Shown here one piece after another: positions 8,511 to 18,189 of a stretch of 64,000 nucleotides of DNA. The DNA is from Sulfurifustis variabilis (lineage in GTDB: Bacteria; Pseudomonadota; Gammaproteobacteria; Acidiferrobacterales; Sulfurifustaceae): NCBI RefSeq assembly GCF_002355415.1, contig NZ_AP014936.1, forward strand, positions 2,418,001 through 2,482,000. The letters are read 5' to 3'. Each line of letters opens with the position of its first letter. Position 1 is the first letter of the stretch. Under the pieces are notes generated by a model, which was given only the letters and a program-made list of their open reading frames with translations, was not told where the DNA came from and did not search any database. The position numbers and the translations under genes are program-made.

Positions 8511-8846
8511 TCACCCTCGCGACGTGCGACTCATGCGCGCCTCGGCCGCGCCGGCCGAAAGCAGATGGTCGAGGCCGAGGTCGGCACATTCGCCGCAGTA
8601 CTGCCAGGCCGTCCACATGATCGAGAAATCGCGCAGGACGCCGAGCAGCGCCGGTCCGGGATTGTCGACGCGTTGCGAAACCGCTTCCCGCACCTCGTCA
8701 TCGGTGAACTCGTGATCGAAACGACGGGCCTGCAGGAACAGGTGAAAGAGTTCGCTGCGATGCGGGTCCTGAAGGATGTTCGCGCGCTCCCGATAATGCT
8801 CCGCAAGCCGATCGACCAGCAGATCGAGCAAGCGCTCCTTGTCCAT
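8511..8846 (-). CDS. Hypothetical protein (111 aa)
   Basis: A small, mostly helical, acidic protein beginning MDKERLLDLLVDRLAEHYRE. It has no signal peptide or membrane segment. A WQYCGEC stretch near residues 81-87 has two cysteines spaced CxxC. The start is well supported: AGGAGAGG lies 4 bases before the ATG at 8844-8846. No family is recognised. It is isolated between the small ORF region and the CigR-like lipoprotein gene, and no partner gene is suggested by spacing. Confidence 0.65.
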   Translation of the reverse strand: MDKERLLDLLVDRLAEHYRERANILQDPHRSELFHLFLQARRFDHEFTDDEVREAVSQRVDNPGPALLGVLRDFSIMWTAWQYCGECADLGLDHLLSAGAAEARMSRTSRG

Positions 8847-9069
8847 CAGCCTCTCCTGTCTTCTGTCTCACCCAGCGTATCGTTATCGCCGGCGCTTCCC
8901 CGTTGCCTGCCGAGACAGGAAGCACCCCCTTTCTCTGACCCCGGGGTGTGTGAATACCATCGAACGGAGTGTCTGACAACTGCCGCAATTCGTCACGTCG
9001 CGCGCGAACGCGACGACCGCGAAACGGGAACGACAGCCGCGTGATGCCTCGTTCGCGCCTCGAATGCGG
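8847..9069. other. Intergenic stretch without a supported gene
   Basis: About 220 bases between two minus-strand genes. It contains the ribosome-binding site of the upstream 111-aa gene at its left edge and an AT-richer patch around 8925-8990. No convincing ORF, tRNA or terminator with a T-run was found. Confidence 0.5.
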
Positions 9070-9474
9070 TCAGCCGACCACTCCGTATATGACGTCGAAC
9101 ACCACGCGCGTCTTGCGATCCATCAGCACGATGTCGTTGCCGATCCGAACGCGCACGTAGACGGCGGGAAGCGGCGTCAGCTGGCGCTCGAGCTCGACGG
9201 GCAACGGAACGGTCGAGAGCCCCGGCGGGAGGACATCGCGCTTCGCGAGGCCGGGCGGAAGCGCGCCGTTTCGCTTCGCCAGGCCGGGCGGCAGGCCGCG
9301 CTGATGCGCCCCCCGGTAGTACTGCTCGATGACGGCCCTGTCGTGCCGGCTGAAGCTCACGTCGACGACCGCGTTCTGGTCGCGGATGACGACCCGGCCG
9401 GACGTGGCGGCTTGCGTGGCGCAGCCGGCCGCGACGGCGGCGCAGGCGAGAACGATTCCGACGGATAGGCGCAC
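9070..9474 (-). CDS. CigR/RcnB-like lipoprotein with PPGLAKR repeats
   Basis: A 134-residue predicted lipoprotein. GTG at 9472-9474 is chosen because GGGGAGGAGAG lies just upstream and because it places a clean signal peptide at the N-terminus, ending in the lipobox VAAGC with Cys18. The middle holds two PPGLAKR repeats and a third PPGL, a hallmark of the CigR/RcnB-like group, and the C-terminus (VYVRVRIGNDIVLMDRKT..VVFDVIYGV) matches the short conserved domain of that group. Related proteins are linked to virulence regulation or metal homeostasis, but the role here is unknown. It is 75 bases downstream of gltA. Confidence 0.7.
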   Translation of the reverse strand: MRLSVGIVLACAAVAAGCATQAATSGRVVIRDQNAVVDVSFSRHDRAVIEQYYRGAHQRGLPPGLAKRNGALPPGLAKRDVLPPGLSTVPLPVELERQLTPLPAVYVRVRIGNDIVLMDRKTRVVFDVIYGVVG

Positions 9475-9549
9475 GGCTCTCCTCCCCTTGAAGAAGGTGC
9501 AGACGACGTGTCCCGAAGTGTAGACCACGCCGCGTCCCGGCGCGGGAGA

Positions 9550-10845
<1,296 letters not shown>

Positions 10846-10986
10846 TGCCCCTCCGGCGTTGAGCGAAGCCATAGGATCGACCATCCTCCCTACTCTGTCC
10901 AGCCCCGAGGGCGAGAGTACGGGACTCGGAGCAAGGGGCTTTGAACTCGAATCCGAAGAACGCGGGAGCCCGATGCCTCGAACGTC

Positions 10987-12429
10987 TCAGTCCTCGGTTC
11001 TTTCAGCCCCCGCGGTGACACGGAGCGGCCTTCGATGGATCCACTCGAGCAGCGCGTCCTGCACGGCTTCGGCCGCGCGGGTGGTGAGATCGGGATCGTT
11101 GTGCAGATACACGACAACGACGCGCTGGCCAGCGGCGTTGCGCACGTACCCGGCCAGCGAGCGCACGCCGTCGAGGCTGCCCGTCTTGAGGTGCGCCTGC
11201 CCGGCGAGATCGCCGTTGAAACGGTTCCTGAGCGTGCCGTCCACCGCGGCGACGGGCAGGGCCGAGGCGAACTCGGGCATGTAGGGACCGTCCCAGGCGG
11301 CAAGCAGCACGCGTCCGAGACTGCGCGCCGAGACGCGCACGTCCCGCGACAGGCCCGCGCCGTTGTCGAGCACCAGCCCGGGAGCCTCGAGGCCGCGGCG
11401 CTCGAGCCATGCGTGGATCGCGGCCGCGCCCTTCTCGGTCGTCCCGGGCGCGCCCGAGCGCTCGGCGCCAAGCGCGAGGAACAGCTGCCGGGTCATCACG
11501 TTGTTGCTGTACTTGTTGATCAGACGCACGATGTCGGCCAGCGGCGGCGAGTAGTAGGTGTGGACCAGCCGCGCCTCGGGCGGTGTCGGCGCCTCCCGCC
11601 AGCCGCCGTGCAGGCGCCCGCCCAGCTCGGTCCAGAGCGCCCGGAACACGCCGTGGAGGTACGGGCCCGACTCGGTCACCACCCGAAACATCTCGTACTC
11701 GCCGCAGGCGGCCGGGTACTCGCCGGCAAACCGAAGTCGCGCGTTGCCGGCTACGCGGAAGGTCCAGCCGCCTCCCCGGCACGGCCCTGGTTTGAGCCGT
11801 ATACGGTTGTCGACGGGCACCGGCGGATCGGCGACAACCCGCAGCCGCGCACCCTGCGGAATGAATCGGATGTTGACCGCCTGGAAGTTGACCAGGAGGG
11901 CGCGAGGCAGCACGTTGTACGCCCGCATCGCCTGGCCGTCGAAATCCGCCCGGTCGCCGTTCTCGGCGACGAAATGGCTCTGGTCGAAAACCACGTCTCC
12001 GCCGATCGACTCGATTCCCGCCTGGCGCAAGCCGCGCAGCAGCCGCCAGAACTGTTCGATGACGAGATACGGATCGCCGTGGCCCTTGAGATACAGATCG
12101 CCGTCCAGCTTTCCGTTCGCGAGCTTGCCCGTCGCGTAGGCCTCGGTGCGGAAGCGGTAGGCCGGCCCCAGCTCCTCCAGGGCGGCGAGCGTGGTGAGCA
12201 GCTTGATGACCGATGCGGGATTGCGCGGCTCGTCGGCGGACAAGGAGAGGATCGGTTCGCTCTCCCCGATCGCGTGCACGTACAGGCTCAGCCCGGACGA
12301 TCCGAGACGGTGGCGTGCGAGCGCCTCCGACACCGGCTCGGGCAGCGCCCCGGCCGCCGCCACAAGGGGGACGAGCAGGGCGATCAGGAGGGCCAGCAGC
12401 GCGGCTGGAAAGGAGCGGGTAGAGGGCAC
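10987..12429 (-). CDS. dacB: D-alanyl-D-alanine carboxypeptidase/endopeptidase (PBP4)
   Basis: A 480-residue periplasmic class C penicillin-binding protein that trims and cleaves peptidoglycan cross-links. The three active-site motifs are SVIK (in NPASVIKLLTTLAA), SNN (in INKYSNNVMTRQ) and KTG (in HLKTGSLDGVRS). The GTG at 12427-12429 gives a typical signal peptide (MPSTRSFPAALLALLIALLV..). The longer frame to a TTG at 12498 would start upstream of the transcription start predicted from the TCGACA-N16-TATTAT promoter, which argues against it. otsB is divergent. Confidence 0.9.
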   Translation of the reverse strand: MPSTRSFPAALLALLIALLVPLVAAAGALPEPVSEALARHRLGSSGLSLYVHAIGESEPILSLSADEPRNPASVIKLLTTLAALEELGPAYRFRTEAYATGKLANGKLDGDLYLKGHGDPYLVIEQFWRLLRGLRQAGIESIGGDVVFDQSHFVAENGDRADFDGQAMRAYNVLPRALLVNFQAVNIRFIPQGARLRVVADPPVPVDNRIRLKPGPCRGGGWTFRVAGNARLRFAGEYPAACGEYEMFRVVTESGPYLHGVFRALWTELGGRLHGGWREAPTPPEARLVHTYYSPPLADIVRLINKYSNNVMTRQLFLALGAERSGAPGTTEKGAAAIHAWLERRGLEAPGLVLDNGAGLSRDVRVSARSLGRVLLAAWDGPYMPEFASALPVAAVDGTLRNRFNGDLAGQAHLKTGSLDGVRSLAGYVRNAAGQRVVVVYLHNDPDLTTRAAEAVQDALLEWIHRRPLRVTAGAERTED

Positions 12430-12486
12430 TCGGCGTTGGCTGGAGAGTTGATGTTGTTGCCGACCGGGTGCTCGCCGGCGCTTCAA

Positions 12487-12514
12487 ATAATAGGTCAAAA
12501 AGCCACGCTGTCGA
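12487..12514 (-). promoter_or_regulatory. Candidate sigma70 promoter for dacB
   Basis: On the minus strand TCGACA (12509-12514) and TATTAT (12487-12492) are separated by 16 bases; each matches five of six consensus positions. Transcription would begin near 12480, giving a leader of about 50 bases to the GTG at 12429. Confidence 0.5.
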
Positions 12515-12622
12515 GAGAGGATCTTCAGAGGAAAACGACTGCCCGTCGGGACACCGCGGCGTCGGGCAACGCACCCGCCCGGCCGTGAACCACCGCCGCA
12601 GGCGGCTGTTAGAATCGGGCCG

Positions 12623-13414
12623 ATGAGGATCCTCGACGCCGGATTCGACCTGGAGCGATTCTTCGCCGACCTCGCCCGCTCTCCCCATCCCGCATTGCTC
12701 CTCGACTACGACGGCACGCTCGCGCCGTTTCATGTCGACCCGGCGCGCGCCGCGCCTTACGCGGGCGTTCCGGCGCTGCTCGACCGGATCATGACCGGAC
12801 GCACGCGGCTGATCCTGATCAGCGGCAGGTGGACTCGCGACCTCATCCCCCTTCTGGGCGTGTCGCGCCTGCCCGAGATCTGGGGTTCCCACGGGTTCGA
12901 GCGTCGCTTCGCCGACGGTCGCTACGACATCGCCCGCCCGGACACCGAACCGCTACGCGGGCTGGCCAACGCGGATACCTGGGGCGACGAGCTCCGTCGC
13001 ATGGGCGCGCGTCTCGAGCAGAAACCGGCCTCGCTCGCAGTACACTGGCGGGGGCTCCCTCCGCCGCAGGCGCGCGCGATCGAAGAGAAAGTGCGCGAGA
13101 AATGGATGTCGCGCGTGCGCGCGACCGGCCTCGAACTGCACCCCTTCGACGGCGGACTCGAGCTGCGCGTGCCGGGGCGCGACAAGGGCTACGCCGTGCG
13201 CACGCTGCTGGACGAATCGCCGTCCGACGTGGCGGCCGCCTTTCTCGGCGACGACCTGACCGACGAGGACGCGCTGCGGGCGATCCGGGGGCGCGGGCTC
13301 GGCGTGCTCGTGCGCCCGACCTGGCGGGAAACGGTCGCTCAGGTGTGGCTCCAGCCGCCTGAGGAGCTGCTGGCGTTTCTCGAGCGCTGGGCACAGGTCA
13401 CCGCGCGCCGTTAG
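12623..13414 (+). CDS. otsB: Trehalose-6-phosphate phosphatase
   Basis: A 263-residue HAD-superfamily phosphatase converting trehalose-6-phosphate to trehalose. The nucleophile/acid pair is D28 and D30 in LLLDYDGTLAP. ILISGRWTRDL supplies the second HAD motif, GGLELRVPGRDKGYAV the lysine-bearing third motif, and FLGDDLTDEDALRAI the metal-binding acidic motif. It is 85 bases upstream of otsA on the same strand, so the compatible solute trehalose is made by this pair. A TAGAAT hexamer lies 7 bases before the ATG, which could indicate a very short leader. Confidence 0.93.
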   Translation: MRILDAGFDLERFFADLARSPHPALLLDYDGTLAPFHVDPARAAPYAGVPALLDRIMTGRTRLILISGRWTRDLIPLLGVSRLPEIWGSHGFERRFADGRYDIARPDTEPLRGLANADTWGDELRRMGARLEQKPASLAVHWRGLPPPQARAIEEKVREKWMSRVRATGLELHPFDGGLELRVPGRDKGYAVRTLLDESPSDVAAAFLGDDLTDEDALRAIRGRGLGVLVRPTWRETVAQVWLQPPEELLAFLERWAQVTARR

Positions 13415-13499
13415 GTCGCGCGCGCCCGGCGGCCGTGCAATAATTCCACCCCCTTCAGGCCGAATCGACCGGTCCCGCCCGGTCGTCGAAAGGACTTGC

Positions 13500-14996
13500 A
13501 TGCCGCTCCCAGCACGCAAAGAACGCCTGGTCGTCGTCTCCAACCGTTTGCCATTCATTCTCGCGAAGGGCGAGGACGGAGAGTGGCGGATCACGCCGGG
13601 CGCGGGCGGGCTCGTCACCGCGCTGCTCCCGGTGCTGCGCGATCGCGGCGGTGTCTGGATCGGCTGGCCCGGCGCGCACGCGAACGTGGAAGAGGTCCGC
13701 CACGCCTTCACGTCTTCGGAGGCAGGTTACACGCTCGTCCCCGTCGTGCTGACCCCCGAGGAAGTCCACAAGTTCTATCAGGGCTTTTCGAACGAGATCA
13801 TCTGGCCGCTGTTTCACGACTTGCAGTCGCACTGCAACTTCGACCCCTCTTACTGGCGCGTCTACCAGGAGGTCAACCGCAAGTTCGCGCGGGCCGTGCT
13901 CGACGAAAGCCAGCCGGGGGACTTCATCTGGGTGCACGATTACCAGCTCATCAACGTGGCCGCCGAGCTGCGCGGCCGCGGTGTCAGCTCGCGCATCGGT
14001 TTCTTCCTGCACACGCCTTTCCCTTCGCTCGACATCTATCTGAAGCTGCCCTGGCGCTTCCAGCTCCTGCGGGCGCTCCTCGAGTACGACGTCATCGGCT
14101 TCCAGACCCTGCGCGACCGCCGCAACTTCATCCAGTGCGTCCGCGCCCTGGTGAAGGACGCGGGCATCCACGGCAAGGGCCAGGTGATGCTGGCGCGGAT
14201 GAACGGGCGCGAGGTGCGCCTCGGCGTCTTCCCGATCAGCATCGACTACGACGCCTACGCGCGGGAGGCGGGGAGCCCGGCCATCGCCGAGAAGGGCGCG
14301 CAGCTCCGGCAGCTTCTGCCGAACCGGCAGCTCATCCTCGGCGTCGACCGGCTCGACTACACCAAGGCGATTCCCGACCGGCTCGAGGCCTTCGGCGCGG
14401 CCCTCGCCCGCTATCCCGAGCTGCATCAGCGGGTGACCCTGATCCAGGTGGTGGTCCCCAGCCGCGAGGACATCCCCCGCTACCACGAGCTGCGAACGCG
14501 GATCGAGCAAATCGTGGGACGCATCAACGGCCGGTTCACGCAGCCGGGCGGCTGGGTGCCCATCCACTACGTGTTCCAGAACCTCTCCCGCAAGGAGCTC
14601 ATTGCGTACTACCGGGCGGCGCAAATCGCCCTGGTGACGCCGCTCAAGGACGGCATGAACCTCGTGGCCAAGGAGTACTGCGCCTGCTCGACCGACGAAG
14701 ACTCGGTCCTCATCCTGAGCGAGTTCGCCGGCGCCGCGGCGCAGCTTCAGCACTGGGCGCTGCTGGTCAATCCCTACGACATCGAAGGCACGGCCGAAGC
14801 GATCGTGGCCGCCTTCCGCATGCCGCTCGACGAGCGCCGGTGGCGCATGCGCCGGATGCGACGCTCGATCCGCACCTACGACGTCTTCTGGTGGGTGGAC
14901 GCCTTCCTGCGCGCGGCGATCGAGAAAGATCTGAGCGCCTTCCCGCTCATGGAAGACTACCTGCCTCGCGCCAACCACGAAGTGGGTCTGCGGTGA
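13500..14996 (+). CDS. otsA: Trehalose-6-phosphate synthase
   Basis: A 498-residue family GT20 glycosyltransferase joining UDP-glucose (or another NDP-glucose) and glucose-6-phosphate. Conserved features include VVVSNRLPF at the start, the [10 protein letters not shown] block, [23 protein letters not shown] with the substrate-binding Arg/Asp/Lys, and [28 protein letters not shown] lies 6 bases before the ATG and fixes the start. It is about 25 residues longer than the E. coli enzyme. It lies directly downstream of otsB; the pair supports trehalose-based osmotic or desiccation protection. Confidence 0.95.
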   Translation: MPLPARKERLVVVSNRLPFILAKGEDGEWRITPGAGGLVTALLPVLRDRGGVWIGWPGAHANVEEVRHAFTSSEAGYTLVPVVLTPEEVHKFYQGFSNEIIWPLFHDLQSHCNFDPSYWRVYQEVNRKFARAVLDESQPGDFIWVHDYQLINVAAELRGRGVSSRIGFFLHTPFPSLDIYLKLPWRFQLLRALLEYDVIGFQTLRDRRNFIQCVRALVKDAGIHGKGQVMLARMNGREVRLGVFPISIDYDAYAREAGSPAIAEKGAQLRQLLPNRQLILGVDRLDYTKAIPDRLEAFGAALARYPELHQRVTLIQVVVPSREDIPRYHELRTRIEQIVGRINGRFTQPGGWVPIHYVFQNLSRKELIAYYRAAQIALVTPLKDGMNLVAKEYCACSTDEDSVLILSEFAGAAAQLQHWALLVNPYDIEGTAEAIVAAFRMPLDERRWRMRRMRRSIRTYDVFWWVDAFLRAAIEKDLSAFPLMEDYLPRANHEVGLR

Positions 14997-15138
14997 GGGC
15001 GGTTCGGCTGCGCGTCGAAAGACAATCGGCGCGTAAAAAATTCCGACGACGTCAGGATTTGTTAGGTAAAGGCAAAGCTTTGGGTTAGAATCGTCGGCCA
15101 ACCATGGCGCGATTCCGCACAATAAAAGCATTGCGGCG

Positions 15139-17139
15139 TTGTCAGACCTGAGTCCCTCACAGAAGGCCGCAATACAGTACGTCAATGGTCCGCTCCTGGT
15201 GCTCGCCGGGGCCGGCAGCGGGAAAACCTCCCTCCTCGTTCACAAGGCCGCCTGGCTGATTCGGGAATACGGGGTTCCGCCCGACGAAATCGGGCTGCTC
15301 GCCTCCTGCGCGCGCGCCGCCCGTTTCATGCGCACGCAGCTCGCCGACCTGATTCACGGCCGCCCCGCCCAGGAAATCTTCATCTCCACCTTTCCGGCCT
15401 TCGGACTCCGGCTCGTGCAGGCCAGTCTGGAGGAATTCGGGCTGCGGCCCGGCTTCTCCGTTTACACGCCCGAGGAGAGCCGTGCTCTGCTGGCGCGCCT
15501 GATGCCCGAGGAGGGCCAAGATACGGCGCATCTCACGCGCGAGATCGAAGCGCATATCGCCCGCTTCAAGCGCGATGCGTATCTCCCGCCCGTGCCCCCG
15601 AGCGCCCACGATGCCCGGGACCGGGCAGCGCGGCTCTATGCGCAGTACGAGGAACGCCTTCAGGCCGCCAATGCCCTCGATCTCGGCGACCTGGCCCTGC
15701 GGCCGCTGCAGCTGCTCGGCCGACGACCGGGCGTCGGTCGGCTCTGGCGCGGCCGGCTGCGCTATCTGCTCGTCGACGAATACGAGGAAACGACCACCGC
15801 GCAGCACCTGCTGACGCGTCGCCTCATCGATGAGGGGGTGCTCCTCACCGCGGCGGGCGACGACGACCAGTGCGTCGGCTCGGCGCGCGGCGCCCGTCCC
15901 GAGAACCTCCTCAGGCTGCGCGAGGAGGTTCCCGCGCTCCGCCATATCCGGCTGGAACAGAACTTCCGCTCGACGGGCCGGGTACTGAAGGCCGCCCACA
16001 GCGTGATTGCGCACAACGGCGCACCCCTCTGCGAGAAACCGCTGTGGTCCGACCGGAGCTACGGCGAGCCGCTCCGCGTATACCGTGCGCCGAGCGAGGA
16101 GCACGAGGCCGAGCGCCTGGTCGCCGCCCTGCTCGCGCACAAGTCCGCGAACGGGACGGAGTTCAGGCACTACGCGATCCTTCTCTGCCACCCCTGCCAG
16201 TCCGGCCCGATCGAGCGGGCGCTTCGCCAGCGCCGCATACCATACTATATGCAGGACGCGCCGGCCTTGTTCGACCAGGTGGAAGTCCGCGACGTCCTGG
16301 CCGGTCTGCGCCTGCTCTGCAATCCGGCCGACGACGAGGCCTTCGTGCGCGTCATCAACACCCCGCGGCGCGAAGTCGACCGTGCCACCCTCGACGAGCT
16401 CGAGCGACACGCGCGCGCGACGGGCACGAACCTGCTGCGCGCGGCGCGCGATCGCGGGCTGGCTTCCCGCCTCGCGCCCGAGCACCTCTCCGCGCTGACG
16501 GCCTTCGTCACCTGGATCGCGGGACTGATCGAGCGCGTCACCGTCGACGATCCGATCGCGCTGGTCCGCGATCTGCTGAACGGACAGCGTTACGAGGAGT
16601 GGCTGCAGGATACGTGCAACGATCGGAAGATCGCCGAGGGACGCATGGAGAATGTGCTCGCGCTGATCGGCATCCTGCAGCGATTCATCCGGCGCCGGCC
16701 CGCTGCCCGTCTGCCCGAGATTTACGAGAAGCTGCGCCACGACGCGGTGCTCGGCCTGGAATCCGAAGAGCCGCCGGGAGACGCCGTCTCCCTCATGACG
16801 CTCGCCGAGGCGAAGGGCACCGAGTTCCGCCACGTCATCATTCCCGGCATGGAGGAAGGTCTCCTGCCGGGCAGCGATGAAGAGTCGATGATCCAGGCGG
16901 ATCGCCGCCTGCTGTACGTCGGCATGACCCGCGCCCGCGACACGCTGAGCTTCACGCTGGCCGAGCGCCGGCGACGGGGCGGCGAAGTGGCGGCCAGGCG
17001 CCCCAGCCGGTTTCTCGCCGAGCTCCCTCAGAGCGAGATCGAGTGGGTGACGGGCGAAAGCGGCCCGGGAGCCGAGGCGAGCCTCGGTCGTGGCGGCGGA
17101 TTGCCGGCGACCCTGCATCCCTTCCGGAGGGACAGCTGA
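15139..17139 (+). CDS. Rep/UvrD-like superfamily 1A helicase, divergent
   Basis: A 666-residue protein that aligns along its length with Rep-type SF1A DNA helicases. Walker A is intact (LAGAGSGKTSLL near residue 22), as are the DE of motif II, QNFRST, and YVGMTRARDTL of motif VI. Other motifs are altered: TFTNKAA is ASCARAA, STFH is STFP, DEYQDT is DEYEET, the QSIYSWRGA of motif III is QCVGSARGA, and the HASKGLEF block is EAKGTEF. ATP binding therefore looks kept while aromatic DNA contacts look lost. The frame opens with TTG at 15139 and no clear ribosome-binding site; no in-frame ATG lies nearby. Confidence 0.8.
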   Translation: MSDLSPSQKAAIQYVNGPLLVLAGAGSGKTSLLVHKAAWLIREYGVPPDEIGLLASCARAARFMRTQLADLIHGRPAQEIFISTFPAFGLRLVQASLEEFGLRPGFSVYTPEESRALLARLMPEEGQDTAHLTREIEAHIARFKRDAYLPPVPPSAHDARDRAARLYAQYEERLQAANALDLGDLALRPLQLLGRRPGVGRLWRGRLRYLLVDEYEETTTAQHLLTRRLIDEGVLLTAAGDDDQCVGSARGARPENLLRLREEVPALRHIRLEQNFRSTGRVLKAAHSVIAHNGAPLCEKPLWSDRSYGEPLRVYRAPSEEHEAERLVAALLAHKSANGTEFRHYAILLCHPCQSGPIERALRQRRIPYYMQDAPALFDQVEVRDVLAGLRLLCNPADDEAFVRVINTPRREVDRATLDELERHARATGTNLLRAARDRGLASRLAPEHLSALTAFVTWIAGLIERVTVDDPIALVRDLLNGQRYEEWLQDTCNDRKIAEGRMENVLALIGILQRFIRRRPAARLPEIYEKLRHDAVLGLESEEPPGDAVSLMTLAEAKGTEFRHVIIPGMEEGLLPGSDEESMIQADRRLLYVGMTRARDTLSFTLAERRRRGGEVAARRPSRFLAELPQSEIEWVTGESGPGAEASLGRGGGLPATLHPFRRDS

Positions 17140-17438
17140 GCGTCCAGGAGCCGCTTTTCGGCTGTCGGGCGGGGTCTCCGGCCGGGTTGCGCGTTCCACC
17201 CTTACGGGCGATCATTGGTTTATGGCTCGCGGGAGGCAGCCCGGCTCGGTCCCGAGGGGACATCGACACCGAGTCCACCGGTAACAGGCCGCGCGTCGAA
17301 GGGGAAATGCTACGCCGCGGCGTCTTCGTTCGTTGACCTCCCCGGCACCATAGACGATCGGACGGTGACGTTCACCGCCCCGCCGGTACCTTCCACCGGC
17401 TGGCCGTGACGCAAAAGCGGAATGCCGAAGAACAAGCG
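17140..17438. other. Intergenic region between the Rep-like gene and the two-TM gene
   Basis: About 300 bases without a supported gene. AGCCG at 17149-17153 and CGGCT at 17159-17163 form a short hairpin just after the helicase stop, with only a T-rich loop and no T-run after it. No promoter with both hexamers was found. A GTG at 17406 could extend the next gene by 11 codons. Confidence 0.5.
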
Positions 17439-18155
17439 ATGAAGGCCAATATCACAACGGGCGCCGATCTCTCGACGCTGCACCTCTCGCCGGAGACCTT
17501 CGAGACCGTGTACCACACGATCGCGGGGTTGCGATTCCCCATGGACGTCGCTCAGGTGCTGGAGCTGCGTTACCTGATCAATCACGGCCTGGACAGCTTT
17601 CCGGAACCCGCCGCGACGCCGGATTACCGCGAGTTCCGCGACGCCCTCCAGGGCGTCATCGACTCCATCGGCATCGAGAACAAGCGCCACGGAGAGCGGC
17701 TGCTCCGCATCCTGGTCATGATGCGGGATCTGCACTACCACTACTCGATCAAGTCGCGCGACGCGGAGGCCTCACTGCGCGCCGACATGGCGACCAACCG
17801 GCGGCAGCGCACCCAGTCGTTGCGATACGGCCTGCTGTTCGTGTCCGGCGCGATCCTCGCCGGCATGTTCTGGCTGGGCCTGCCGGCCGCCGGCTGGCCG
17901 ATCAAGCTGCTCACCGCGGGGCTCGCCATTCTGTCCTGGCTCTATTTCCGCTCGCTCCCCGACCTCGACCGCGAGCTCGGGACGCTGGAGACGCGACTCA
18001 ACGATTTGCGGCGCCGGCGCGTGAAATCGATACACTGGCGGCAACTGGTCCAGAAGCTCGCGCTGGTGCTCGGCTACAAGCACGACAGCAACGTCGAGGT
18101 CTTCCGGATCGATTCGGATTTCGATCTCCCGGGCCGCTCTCGCTTGCATCACTGA
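17439..18155 (+). CDS. Two-TM membrane protein of unknown function
   Basis: A protein of 238 residues with a soluble helical N-terminal part (about 1-125), two adjacent hydrophobic segments near residues 128-165 (LRYGLLFVSGAILAGMFWLG and a second after the PAAGWPIK turn) and a C-terminal helical domain that is rich in charged residues and probably forms a coiled coil (DLDRELGTLETRLNDLRRRR). No family is recognised. The ATG at 17439 is chosen for its spacing to GAAGAA; a GTG at 17406 is an alternative. It is convergent with xerD. Confidence 0.65.
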   Translation: MKANITTGADLSTLHLSPETFETVYHTIAGLRFPMDVAQVLELRYLINHGLDSFPEPAATPDYREFRDALQGVIDSIGIENKRHGERLLRILVMMRDLHYHYSIKSRDAEASLRADMATNRRQRTQSLRYGLLFVSGAILAGMFWLGLPAAGWPIKLLTAGLAILSWLYFRSLPDLDRELGTLETRLNDLRRRRVKSIHWRQLVQKLALVLGYKHDSNVEVFRIDSDFDLPGRSRLHH

Positions 18156-18189
18156 AACGGCGTCACCGAATCGCCGGTCACCCTCTGCT

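Noticed and set aside
8930-8960. CTCTGACCCCGGGG as the end of a transposase-associated element
   Set aside because: Only a short resemblance; no second end, no transposase frame nearby.
10900-10960. A T-loop-like sequence upstream of gltA (GAACTCGAATCC) as a tRNA
   Set aside because: No acceptor stem or anticodon arm can be built around it.
13455-15185. Minus-strand frame of 576 codons opposite otsA
   Set aside because: otsA motifs are complete; the opposite frame continues past gene ends into intergenic sequence, which is a shadow effect.
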